Positions 12,540-23,459 of a DNA stretch of 64,000 nucleotides are shown here, piece by piece. How positions within the stretch are numbered: the stretch's first letter is position 1; the number at the start of each line of letters is the position of its first letter. Under the pieces are notes generated by a model. That model was not told the origin of the DNA and made no database searches. It worked only from the letters and a program-made list of their open reading frames with translations. The DNA comes from Torreya grandis (Eukaryota; Streptophyta; Pinopsida; Cupressales; Taxaceae), in contig JARHVA010002425.1 of the NCBI GenBank assembly GCA_037957365.1, positions 938,001 to 1,002,000 on the forward strand, written 5' to 3'. Both the position numbers and the translations under genes were made by a program.

Positions 12540-13800
12540 ATCTAATATAAAGGCATTAAATGGTATATAGATAGTGGTTGCTCAAGCCATATGACAAGCG
12601 AGAAGAGCAAGTTCATTTCCTTGAAGAAGAATGTTGCAGGGAAAATATGATTTAGAGATATCACAACTACAAATATTGTTGGCAAAGCTATATTGAGTTT
12701 GGATAATGAAAAAACCAAGATAGAGAATCTATTATTTATGGAAGGCTTGAAACATAAAATTTTTAGTGTAAGTTAAATGTGCAATCAATGACACATACTA
12801 ACCTTTCATGACAAAGGGTGTGATACAAGGAGAGCTAAATCAGGAAGATTAATTGTCAATGCTAAGAAGACTAAGAACAATATGTATTTATTACATAAGA
12901 TCAAGAAGGAGAGATGCTTTATGAAAAATATGGATGAATGTTGTCTATGGCATAAAAGGTTGGGTCACCTAAACTTTGAAAATTTGGTCAAAATAAGCTC
13001 TACGAAGTATGTCAAAAAACATGACTAAAATTATCAAACCTACAAACATTCTTTGAAAGGCATGTAAACATAGTAAGAAGACTAGAAGAAGGTTCAAGTT
13101 TAAGGAATACTATACTACAAGACCTTTGGAGTTAATACACACTGATATCTATGGGCCTACAAGTATCCAAATTATTCAAGAAGATTGATACATCATGCTA
13201 CTCATAGATGAGTACATAGGAATGACTTGGGTAGCATTCTTTAAATAAAAGTCATAAGCTCTTGATAAGTTCAAGGGATTCAAGGCTCTAGTTAAAAATA
13301 AAAATAATAGGAAGATCAATTGCCCAAGATCTAAAAGAGGAGGAGAGTTTTGGTCTAATGAGTATGATTAATTCTATGAGGTCCATGGGATAAGGAGACA
13401 ATTCTCAGTAGCTTGGACACCTCAACAGAATGGGGTAATGGAAATAAAGAATAGGATAGTTCAAGAGATGACAATAACTATGCTAAATGAGTTAAGGTTA
13501 GCTGATGGATATTGGAGAGAGGTAGTAAGCACTACAGTCTACATTATAAATAGATGACATATAAGGTCTAATGGCAATAAAACACTTTATGAACTATGGA
13601 AAAGCATACCTGCTAATGTGGAACACTTTATAGTGTTTGGAATCAAATTCTTCATCAAAGGAGATAAGGAAGACTTAGGTAAGATTTATTCTAGGGCTAA
13701 TGAAGCTATATTCTTGGGATACTCATCAGTGAGCTTAGCCTATAGATGTTATAACAAGAGGTTGCATAAGATAGTAAAAAATAATGAATGTGAAGATTGA
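12540..13800 (+). pseudogene. Copia protease, pre-integrase and integrase
   Basis: The protease active site is intact at about 12,560-12,600 (WYIDSGCSSHMT). The GAG_pre-integrase motif follows at about 12,940-12,990 (CLWHKRLGHLNFENL). The integrase core is readable from about 13,120 (PLELIHTDIYGP, then TPQQNGVMEIKNR, then an IFLGYSS stretch near 13,710). The first Asp and the Glu-containing helix are recognisable, but the SDNGGEF motif has become SKRGGEF, removing the second catalytic Asp. Several stops and shifts break the frame. Confidence 0.88.
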
Positions 13801-14049
13801 TGAGACAAGTTCTAAGAAAACACACTCATAGTCAAAGGATACATCAGAGAATCTAGACTTCAAGAAAGAAGAAGAAACAACAGATATTGATGATCAAAAA
13901 TAAGAAGTTGAGGAAAGACAAGATTCAAAAGGTCCTTTAAGATATATTTAAAGAGACCATCCTAAATCACAAATCATTGGTAACAAGGATGTAGGTATGA
14001 AAATAAGGAGAAGATTGGTAAGTAACTTCAATCAAGAGAATCTTGCTCT

Positions 14050-15123
14050 ATTTTCTAAGATTGAACCTAATAACCTTTTAGAATCAAGCAAAGACAAGTT
14101 TTGGATAGGTATTATGAATGAGGATTCAGAACAAAAAAGAAAAGAATGAGACTTGGTAACTAGTTCCTAGGCTTAAAGATAAAAATGTCATTGGCACAAA
14201 ATGGGTGTTTAAGAACAAGTTGAATGAAGATGGAGAATTCACTACGAACAATGCTAGATTGGTATGCAATGGGTATGCCCAAGTAGAGGGAGTAGACTTT
14301 GAGGATACCTTTACTCGAGTGGTAAGATTGGAGGCTATCATATTATTTATAGCATATTCAAGGTTCAAAAGATTTAAGGTGTATCAGATGGATGCCAAAT
14401 ATAATTTTCTAAATGGGAACTTGGAAGAAGAGGTGTACATAGAGCAACTTGAGGGTTTCTCATTATTAGGTAACAAGGACTATGTTTGTAGATTGAAAAA
14501 GGCTCTTTATGGTATAAATTAAACTCCTAGATCTTGGTATGCCAGATTAGACATGTATCTATTGGACCAAGAATTCAAAAGAGGAGTTGCAGATAGTAAT
14601 CTATACATAAAAACATAAGATGACCATCTGTTGATAGTATTGTCTATGTGGATGACATCATATTTGGTGAAAATAGTAATAATATGATTAAGGCCTTTAT
14701 AAATGTGATGAAGGAGTTTGATATGTCCATGTTTGGAGAACTATCATTCTTTCTTGGGTTACAAATCATTCAATTAGAACAAGGTATATTCATCTCACAA
14801 GCTAAGTATATAATAGAGATGTTGAAGAAATTTGAGATGGAACATTGCAAGGTAGTTAACACACCTATGATCATAGGGTGTAAATTAAGAAAGGAAGATG
14901 AGTCTCCAAAATTCAATCAGACATAATATAGGTTAATGATTGGAAGTTTTCTATACACAACTTCCTTTAGACCTAACATCATGCAAGTAGTATACCTTAT
15001 GGGAAGATTTCAAGTAGACCCAAAGAAAATAATTTTCAAGCAATCAAAATGAAATTTTGGTATCTCAAGAGAGCCATTAAATTTAGGTTGTGGTATCCAA
15101 GGAGCAAGGAGTTTAAATTGACA
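14050..15123 (+). pseudogene. Copia reverse transcriptase, interrupted
   Basis: Plus-strand frames give the canonical copia RT: GTKWVFKNKLNEDG, ARLVCNGYAQVEGVDFEDTF, VYQMDAKYNFLNG, EEEVYIEQLEGF and VCRLKKALYG. After a shift, VYVDDIIFGE keeps the YVDD catalytic motif at about 14,640-14,670, followed by FFLGLQI and KYIIEMLKKF. The frame runs to the ACTTA target site at 15,124, where the nested element begins. RNase H resumes directly after that element, so the split is exact. Confidence 0.92.
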
Positions 15124-15128
15124 ACTTA

Positions 15129-15510
15129 TGATAAGATCTTGATATTCAATATATGCAGAAATACCCTTAAGGTAGGGAAACACCATATAATACTCCTTTA
15201 GGATGAAATAACTCCACAATGTCTCTTCGAGGGGACAACCTCCAATATCCTCTTACAATAGAAGACTCAATGCTTACTTGATATCCTTACCATGATAATC
15301 ATCTCCTATATATATACATCTATCTAACCCATGGATGGGTAACCTCCTAATCCAATGTAGGCTGACCATTACCTAATGTACTACTTCCACAAGTTACTCT
15401 ATTATCTTAATATATTGTACCTATATAACTAACTAAGGGGATGTGTGCCACATGTCAGCATCTCCATCAACCCATATACATCAATATATCATATTCTTAG
15501 GTACATAACA
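15129..15510 (-). repeat. 3' LTR of the nested element
   Basis: This is a direct repeat of 17,251-17,630 with few differences. On the minus strand it runs TGTTATGTACC...CTTATCA. The minus strand just upstream of it (plus 15,511-15,525) is the purine run AAGGAGGGAAGGAA, the expected polypurine tract. Confidence 0.93.
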
Positions 15511-15707
15511 TTCCTTCCCTCCTTGACATGTTTAATCCCTGAAACATAGGAAGAAACCAAATAATGAGTGTGTTTCAAATCATTGCACACTTGTCTCCAA
15601 TCTCGATCATCTAGCCATCCATATGTGATCTTGACAGGTGATAGCTCTCTAAGCTTATTTCCAAATTTTATTGTGCTCCTCTGATTTCATTCATGATCAT
15701 AATTATA

Positions 15708-16892
15708 CTACTTTGGTGTCCAATCATAATTATTCCTCTTTTTATTCCATGTACCATATTCTGTTATGCTAATCTGATTCCAACCATGACCATAGTAGGT
15801 ATTCTTCCATGCATAGTCATAGTGTTTTCCCCATTCATTCCATGTGCCATAGTATTTTTTCTTTGGATTCCATGCATATCCATAATGATTGGAAAGTTTA
15901 TTTCCTGTATAGACAAAATGATTGTTGTTATGACACTTCCTCACCTGGTTCCATGATTGTTTCCTCTCATGATGATGTGGGTGTCTATATACCTCAACCT
16001 TTTCCAATACTTTGACCTTATCCACCTTTGCTTCTACTTCTTCCACATGTTCCTTCCTTGTCTCCTAAGTAGATGAAGTGTTCATTTGTAGTGTGTCTTT
16101 ATCTATATCATCTAAATCTTTATCATAATCTTCATCACCTATTTTAATCTCTTCCTCATGATCTACATGGATTATTATTGGTGCCTTTTTCACTATGATA
16201 TCTTGTAAAGTGATATTTTTATTATACCAAAACTTCATTAACTTTTTTTGAACATTAATATTTATTGTTCCCAAAGTCTCTAACCATGGATATCCAAGAA
16301 CTATATCCACATCATCCATATCCAAATCATAAAAATATGAATGCAAAACATATGTTTCCATAATGAGCTTCAAATCTTCAAACAGTGAAATATTATTACC
16401 ATCTACTTGAACCTCCTTGATATTATTTGCTTGAACATGTAGATTCTTGGCCACATTAATGTTAATGAAGTTATACTTGCTGGTAGGGTTTATGTACACA
16501 ACCACCTTCTTCTTTTGAATGCATACATGAAATTGAAATATTGACTCAAATTTCTTTGGAGCCAAATTATTTGAACCCTTCTCTTCTTCTTCTTGTTCTT
16601 CTTCTTCTTCTTCTTCTTCATCATCATCATCATCATCATGATTTTCTTCCTCTTCTACATGCTCTTTTTCTTTTATATCCCATCAATCTAGGAAGGTTTT
16701 CTCCATTGCTTCCCATGAAGAATATTGTTGCACAAAGCTCAATTCATTAGTCCACCAATGTTTTGCAAACCCAGACAAAGAAAAACATAATTCTATTTTC
16801 CATAAAAAAAATTTAGTATTATTCTCCTTAAAATTGAGCCACCATTCTCTAGCATCAACATCATCTTCCCTTTAAAATTTTTGCAACTCCAT
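15708..16892 (-). pseudogene. Gag-like/protease-like polyprotein with YW-rich tail
   Basis: A single minus-strand frame of 395 codons starts at ATG 16,892 and is broken only by three in-frame stops (about 16,873, 16,684 and 16,064). Part 1 is Gag-like: EDDVDAREWWLNFKEN, then FAKHWW and SWEAMEKTFLD. Part 2 is an Asp/Glu run. Part 3 resembles a gypsy retropepsin (KVVVYINPTSKYNFIN, VQVDGN, VDIVLGYPWLETLG), but the catalytic D-S-G is NPTS, so it could not cut. Part 4, about 60 residues, is rich in Tyr, Trp, Asn and Gly (NHYGYAWNP, YYGTWNEWGK, HYDYAWKN) in repeats of about 21 residues. I do not recognise part 4. Confidence 0.82.
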
Positions 16893-17237
16893 GATCCCCA
16901 AATAAATTAGGGTTCATAAAACCCTAAAATGTCAAAAAATCATACAAAACGGATCTAAAATTTCCAAAAATTTTAATGTAGCTTCCTCTTATGACATTGT
17001 AACATTATTCAAAATTTTATGAAAAAATATCACAAATTTCGACCTGTAGATTGAATATACGAAAAACCATAAAATCTCAAAAACTCACTCAAAACATATC
17101 CAAAAAATCTGAAATTTTTACTACGCTTTTCTTATATTTTCTTACATCTTTATTAAAAATTTCAAATAAAAATTTCTTATATTTCAGAATATATAGTGAA
17201 ATTAGTATTTCACTCCACACAAATTGCCCAAATCGAA

Positions 17238-17249
17238 GCTCTGATACTA
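17238..17249 (-). other. Primer-binding site of the nested element
   Basis: The minus strand reads GTAGTATCAGAGC directly after the LTR end CTTATCA. Apart from one base this is TGGTATCAGAGC, complementary to initiator tRNA-Met. It fixes the orientation and the 5' LTR edge at 17,251. Confidence 0.9.
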
Positions 17250-17250
17250 C

Positions 17251-17630
17251 TGATAAGATCTTGATTATTCAATATATGCAGAAATACCCTTAAGGTAGGG
17301 AAACACCATATAATACTCCTTTAGGAAGGAATAACTCCACAATGTCTCTTTGAGGGGACAACCTCCAATATCCTCTTACAATATAAGACTCAATGCTTAC
17401 CTGATATCCTTACCATGATAATCTTCTATATATATACATCTATCTAACCCATGGATGGGTAACCTCCTAATCCAATGTAGGCCGACCATTACCCAATGTA
17501 CTACTTCCACAAGTTACTCTATTATCCTAATATATTGTAACTATATAACTAACTAAGGGGATGCGTGTCATATGTTGGCATCTCCATCAACCCATATACA
17601 TCAATATATCATATCCCTAGGTACATAGCA
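17251..17630 (-). repeat. 5' LTR of the nested element
   Basis: This 380-bp LTR partners 15,129-15,510. Its inner edge abuts the primer-binding site and its outer edge (TGCTATG on the minus strand) abuts the ACTTA target duplication at 17,631-17,635. Confidence 0.93.
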
Positions 17631-18068
17631 ACTTATATATATGCAGACTGGGTAGGGAGTTTAGATGATAGGAAAATCACTAGTGGAAGAACCTTCTACT
17701 TAGGAGAGTGCCTAGTATCATGGATACGCAAGAAGCAACCATCAGTGGAATTATCTACTTGTGAGGTTAAGTATATTGCAACATCTTCATGTTGCACTCA
17801 ATTCTTATGGATGAGATAGACCTTCAAAAACTAAAAGGTGAAGTATTTTAGTCATATCCCCATATATTGTGACAATAAAAGTGCCATAAGTGTTTCAAAT
17901 GATCCTTTATTGCACTCAATAACTAAGTACATTACCATCAAGTATCATTTATTAAGAGAGAAGGTAAGTGAACAAAGTTTTAAACTTGAATATGTTTCTA
18001 CAAAGGATCATATTATAGATATTTTGACCAAGCCACTTCCAAAGGCAACATTTGAACATATAAGATAG
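17631..18068 (+). pseudogene. Copia RNase H, resumed after the nested element
   Basis: The host copia continues at the second ACTTA copy: YIYADWVGSLDDRKITSGRT, VSWIRKKQPSVELSTCEVKY, then after a shift PIYCDNKSAISVSNDPLLHS and KLEYVSTKDHIIDILTKPLP. These are the Ty1/copia RNase H motifs (the ADW..S.DDR..TSG opening and the CDN.SA Asp are present). One frameshift separates the two halves near 17,815. Removing the 2.5-kb insert and one ACTTA joins it to the RT at 15,123. Confidence 0.92.
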
Positions 18069-18390
18069 GAATTGGGTGTGGTCCCTACCCCTAACGGTCA
18101 TTAAGGAAGTCAAGTTCTTAGGGGGAGCTAATCATGTGATTCATTAGCTAAAAAAAAGTGATTAGTGCCAAGAAGGTATGCATAGAGATAGGGGGAGCAT
18201 GTTTGTATGGTGCTTCACAAACTCATAATCTTATGTGTTCAATGTTTTGGTTGCAAGATATGTGATCCAAGAAGTTGCAGGCATCTCTTTGTCATTTATG
18301 TGAAAAGGGGAGAAATTTTAGAATGAGAATGAAATTTACCGTTGAGATAAGTTTTTGAGAGTGGTTGCCATCAATGAAAAAGGGGGAGAT
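18069..18390 (+). other. Copia 3' leader with purine tracts
   Basis: The non-coding tail between RNase H and the 3' LTR contains three AGGGGGAG runs (about 18,119, 18,190 and 18,381). The last one, AAAAAGGGGGAGAT, touches the LTR and is the likely polypurine primer for plus-strand synthesis. No env-like frame is visible. Confidence 0.75.
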
Positions 18391-20865
18391 TATTGAGTAT
18401 TGTCATTAATGTCATAGGTACATCTTATGAAGGTTGAGGTCAAAGGTGACTAAGTCTAGTTGGAAATGTGTTGATGTGACAAGGTGCATTGAGAAAATGT
18501 TGTCATGAGATAAAGAGAAAGAGATAATTTTAAGGCAACTAATGTCTTATGTGCGCATGAAAGTACAAGTCATTGATGTCAAAGTGCATAAGAAGCCTAG
18601 TCATGACCTTAGTCATGACATGAAGAGGTATGTGCATGAAAATGAATGAACAAATGCATGTGAAGGTTGTATGGAACTATTTGAGAATGTATGAAATGTG
18701 TAGAAGCATTCATGAGAGTTTTAAGGTGAGTCTATAAGGGTAGGACCTTCAGTCTAGGTTTGTACCTATACCACTCTTAAACCCCACCTGGCCTAATGAG
18801 GTATGAAGATCAAATTTCAAGGAAAGTATGCATATGTGAGCATGGAAAAAGATAATATAATTTTTTAGGTATGTTCACAAAGTTTGAGGTTAAGACTTGA
18901 AGGAAAAGTGCATGAATCACTATTTTAGGCCTTCTCGAGCTCATAGAATGAGGTCTCAAACCCAAAAATCACTTTCAGATATTCATTGGCATGTGTAACC
19001 TCTACATGGGAATTTTTTATGTTAAGGAGAGATATGGAAGGGTCCTATATAATATTTCAAGGCATTAGTTTTAGATTCAAGGGGCAATCCTTTATGAACA
19101 ATCGTTAACACCAAAACCTATGTTAAACCTTTATAAAACCCTAATAAGGACCTGATGTGAAAAATATTATTCAAATCAGCTCAGAATGGATAAAAATTAA
19201 TATACAAGTTATTGTATCATTTTTTAATTCTCCTAGGTACCTCCAGGTGGTGGCGGTTAGTCAGATGAGAGAAAAAAGCATAGATACACACTTATTTGTC
19301 AAGAATTTATTGTAACTCTAAAAATTTGTATTGGTCAAGAAAAGAAAATGAATGGTAGAATAAGATAGAGACTCATTTCATATTTCCATGATGATTTATA
19401 GATAGGTTATATCTTTCAAGGGTTCTAATTTGGTCATCCAAGTTATTCCTTTTCAGATAGACCTAATAGTGTAGATAGTGTAAAACTCAGGCATAGATAA
19501 AGAGATAGATATGAGGGTTTGTGCATGGTAGATTGATGAAACAAAGTGCATGAATGAGTTATTTATGAATTTTAAGTCATGATCATGCTTTAACAAAAAA
19601 TTTAGGTTAGTGTATGTAGTGAAAAAGTTGCTCACACAATGACCTATCTGGTTCAGATAAGACTATGTGATATAAGGTAAAAAAATTGGTTTGCAAGATA
19701 ATTATTTACAATTAGACCATATGACTTTTCTATCTAAGGATGTTATTTATATATTTTAATAATATTTACGTGCATCAATATTCATTAAAAGTGTTTACAC
19801 AGGTGTTGAAGGTCTAATTCACTGTGATTGGTTTTTGAGGTGAATTGGTAGTTCTGAGTGAGTGAGTTGCAGAGATGTTCATGAGCCTTTATCTCCTAAG
19901 TGAAAGTGTTCCAAGCATTTTTTGATGAACCTAAGGTCATGTAAAAAATTTATACACATTTCATTTGTTATATTTCAATATCTTAAGAGTTTTTAAGATT
20001 CATTTTTGCAAGATAAACTTTTGAGGTACACAGGCCTAATAGGGTAGTTTGTCCTAAAGGATATTTCATGGTATAAATAAAGGATACAAATCTAATCAAA
20101 CATGGATGAGGTTGGTTGAGTTTTTAAACTAAATTACTAAATGGTTTTTTAGTTTTTGGATAAATCCATTTGGGCCCAAGAGGATCAAGTTTTGGTGCTA
20201 AAAGGATAGACCTAATGCAAATAGGTCTCCATGAGACCTTAAAGAGAAATGAGGCCTAATTGAATTATGGCAGACCAAAATGGGTTAAAATAATAATTCA
20301 ACCATGTTCATAAGATGTATTTTGTATTTAATGTAAGAGGTTAAATGTGTGTGGCTGACCATGTGGTGTGTGACCATGAGACTATTATATACACAAGGTA
20401 GTTTAGGCCTAATTGAATGTATGCAACATAAGTGAATGAAATATTGCATGGTTGAGTAGAAGGAGGTATTGAAATGAGACAATAATAGAAGAGCAGAGGT
20501 GTGGTGATCAAAATTTCATGAGGTGGCTGAGTTGGTGCTGAGTTACTTAGGGAGTTGGTGCATCCTTGCAAGTAGGTGCTTGACATTATTTGGGTTGGTG
20601 CTCCAAGTTGAGTTGGTAATAAAAAAAATTGATCTTTCTTTTTATTGTATTGTATTCCATTTGCAAATATGATAGTGGGTATTCTTCCCCTTGATGTTTT
20701 CCCACTCATATATGTGTTTTCTTGTGTTATGCTCATGTGAATGGTTCTTTGTGCATAGCTATATCATTTTATTGATTTTATGGCTTAAGGAATGTTAAAA
20801 TGGAATTGAAAGAAAGATTTTAAACACTGATTCACCCCCGCTCTCAGTGATTGTGCTTCCAAAAA
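18391..20865 (+). repeat. 3' LTR of the SIRE-like copia
   Basis: It partners the 7,904-10,404 LTR. It begins TATTGAGTATTGTC (the TG end has changed to TA) directly after the polypurine tract and ends near ...CTTCCAAAAA. Similarity to the 5' copy continues throughout. Confidence 0.9.
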
Positions 20866-21300
20866 TACACTCTTGAGATCATAATTCTATTTTAAGCCTA
20901 TAATGCCTAAATAACACTAAAAGACTATATACGATTGTTTTATCAACTTAAGAGACATTCCAAAGGGCTGTAAACTCTTATGAATGTGTCATTAGGGTTC
21001 CAAATGAGTTTTAAAGGTGACCTAGGTCCTTACAAGAGATTTGAGTCCTCACAAGGTTACCAAGGTACTAGATAAAATCATAGATGAAGACCTCAAAACA
21101 TAGTTTAATAGATTTTAACGTAAGTTAGTATTTTTTAAGGTAAATGACAAATCTTGATCTCCATATATATCAAGTTATTTGAAGCTATTCAAGTTGATGC
21201 AAGGTATATCAAGCACAATCAATGGTTTGGGTATCATATGTTAAGTTATATGTTTACTAAGCTCTTCCAATAGTTCGTATAAAGGCCTAAAAGTGAGCCA
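20866..21300. other. Unassigned sequence right of the copia
   Basis: No gene or named repeat was recognised. Phrases such as AGGTGACCTAGGTCC near 21,017 resemble the core of the periodic array that follows, so the array may begin here. Confidence 0.4.
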
Positions 21301-23450
21301 ATGACTACCTACAATAGTTAAGGATAATAAGGCTATGATGGAGGAAGTATGAGTGTTATGAGAAGAGTTATTGAGATAATTATTGGTATTAGGAATTCTC
21401 AGATGATATCAATTAACACTTGGCATTTTGAGATAATGAGGTAAGTGTTGTGATGTCTTAGTCTACAGTCCACCAAATGGTCATCTACAGCTCAGCCATG
21501 AGGTTTTGGTCTATATTCAACCGTCTAGATGCAATATGAGATTCTTTTCTGAGGGTCATAAGACTTTCAAGAGGCATATGATGTTTTAATAGAGTATAAA
21601 TAATTGAGAGAGTGTTTTTATTTGAGAACCAAATAATATTGTAAAATTGAAGAGAAAGACTAAAAGCATCACCTATAGCCATATATAAGTTGAATGTTAG
21701 TCACCAAATAAGTTTTTTAAAGTGGAGAGAAACCAAGACAATCAACTACAATTTTTACAAGCATTAATGTTGACCTACAACCATGGTCTACCTATAGCAG
21801 TCAGTCCGTACATATCAGTTAAGTGAGTTAAAAGGGATGACATGTTGTTTATCATAAGATTTTCAATCTTAGAGGAGCGACAAATATGTATCGTGGAGGT
21901 TATCTTTTTGAAAGGAGTTAAATTTATTCAAGAAGTGGCTTCGAGCCCTTAAAACAAGTAAATGAGATGTACAAGCCTCAAGCTTGTAGGTCCTCTTTTG
22001 AGACCAATATCAACCTAAAAAATAACTCAAGGGAGTCTAAAACATGGAGGTTCAAATTCATTACTTATGAAAATATTATATAATCCCTTGAAGATATTCT
22101 AGGCCACTTGAAAAGTCAAGAGATTCAAATAAACTAAGTGCACAGTCAAATAAGCACCTACATGACCTATACAAAATCAAGATAGTCAACGAGTTTGATA
22201 GTCACAAGAAACCTATGATATTTTCATGGAAAATGATTATGAATGAGTTTATATTGATTTTTATATCTTTAAACATAATTTCAAGAGAGCAAACTGGGTT
22301 CTAAGCATAAATAATACAATCAAACACCTAGAAGTCACCTACAGGCTGCAAGACAGTGACATGGTAGTTATAAGCCTAAGAGAGGAAGAAAGTGCATGTA
22401 AAGGAATATGAGTTCTAAATAATATAGGAAAATATTTCATGAAGTCATGTTGTTTCAAAATAAATCATGTGGGATTGATCAAACTAAATCTCAAACCCCA
22501 CACATAGTCAGGTATTCTAATAGGCACCTACAGGCCTACTTAGATGGTTAGTTCATTTTTAGACCCAAAGAAAGAATAAAAAATGTTTTAAGTTTGATTT
22601 AAACCAAAATGGAACTTAAAATAGGTTCATTAACTATTGAAAATTATTAAAGGTAGGAGTGAGGTCTAAAACACAAAATACAATCCACCATTCTAAGTAG
22701 GCACCTACAGGCTACAAGAGAACATAGGTTGGTCTTGAGCCTATGAATGAACCTAATAACATGGTGAAGAGACATTAAGGTATATATCAATTATAAAATA
22801 ATGGAATAAGGTTAGGTTTATACCAAATAATAACATGAAAGGATTGATTAAACTAGGTTTCAATACCCCTACACACAATCAAAAGATAAACTACGGGTTT
22901 GTCGCTTCAAGAGTGTTTTGCTTGTTTGAGGTTTGTAGAAGGGTATAAGAGGATGAAGGTTATTGGGTGAATGTTATAATAAGTTTTTTAAACACATTTA
23001 TTTAAATATCAAATCTGATACATATGTGAAGAGGCTAAATTTTTTTCTAAGACCTAATGGGCTTAATTCACACACAAAAGCCTACAATGAGTTAAGAGGG
23101 AGTTTGGTGCTTTGAGGGCCTCATAATCACAATAACACTTTGATATTTGGTATAGGGTATGTTTATTAGTTTAAAAATACAATAATTTTCACCTTAAGAC
23201 CATACTAACAACATACATACCCACTATTTTGTCTCAAACCTAACCCACTCTTTGGCAAGGGGCAGTCATGAGACCAGGGGGTGCGTTTGAGGTCAAAAGC
23301 ATGAAAAAAGTATTTTGAGCCTCATGAAGGGTCATAAACTCCATAAAATTTCATATAAAATGTTTCCATACACTATCAAGAGGTACCAAAGCTCAGGTTT
23401 CAATCTAAGTGCCCTTGAGGGCTAACAAGAAGGAGACAAGCCTAAACCCC
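21300..23450 (+). repeat. Diverged tandem array, period about 182 bp (block A)
   Basis: A CACCTACAGG-like core recurs at about 21,307, 21,488, 21,670, 21,790, 21,975, 22,155, 22,336, 22,525, 22,702, 22,889, 23,079 and 23,262. Most steps are 177-190 bp. Flanking words also recur: CTCAAACCCC/CTCAAACCTAA about 35 bp before the core, and GCTRCAAGA followed by a GAGCCTA-like word after it (TAAGCCTA in one unit). The units are very diverged outside these words. No protein is encoded. It may be an old satellite or the repetitive part of a long LTR. Confidence 0.6.
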
Positions 23451-23459
23451 AATACCCCT

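Larger units (their letters stand above)
15129..17630 (-). mobile_element. Small Gag-protease LTR retrotransposon (non-autonomous)
   Basis: A complete 2,502-bp LTR element lies in minus orientation. Its LTRs are 382 and 380 bp with TG...CA ends. The 5-bp target duplication ACTTA is present on both sides (15,124-15,128 and 17,631-17,635). The primer-binding site is at 17,238-17,249 and a polypurine tract lies next to the 3' LTR at about 15,511-15,525. The 1.7-kb interior encodes only a Gag-like, acidic, protease-like and Tyr/Trp-rich polyprotein; there is no RT, RNase H or integrase. It must have been moved by another element's enzymes, probably a Ty3/gypsy partner because Gag and protease resemble that group. 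It disrupts the host copia exactly. Confidence 0.92.
7904..20865 (+). mobile_element. SIRE-like Ty1/copia retrotransposon with nested insertion
   Basis: Two direct repeats of about 2.5 kb (7,904-10,404 and 18,391-20,865) flank Gag, protease, integrase, RT and RNase H in Ty1/copia order. A tRNA-Met-like primer site follows the first LTR and a polypurine run precedes the second. The long LTRs, multiple Gag knuckles and RT motifs (VEGVDFEDTF, MDAKYNFLNG, YVDDI) point to the SIRE/Maximus lineage. No clear target duplication is left (AGACA on the left, TACAC on the right). The coding region has many stops, so it cannot move. A 2.5-kb element sits inside it at 15,129-17,630. Confidence 0.92.

Noticed and set aside
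15693..16015. Ile/Pro-rich plus-strand frames
   Set aside because: Antisense of the Tyr/Trp-rich tail; codon content mirrors it.
16541..16750. Leu/His-rich plus-strand frame
   Set aside because: Antisense of the acidic linker (GAA/GAT runs) of the nested element's polyprotein.
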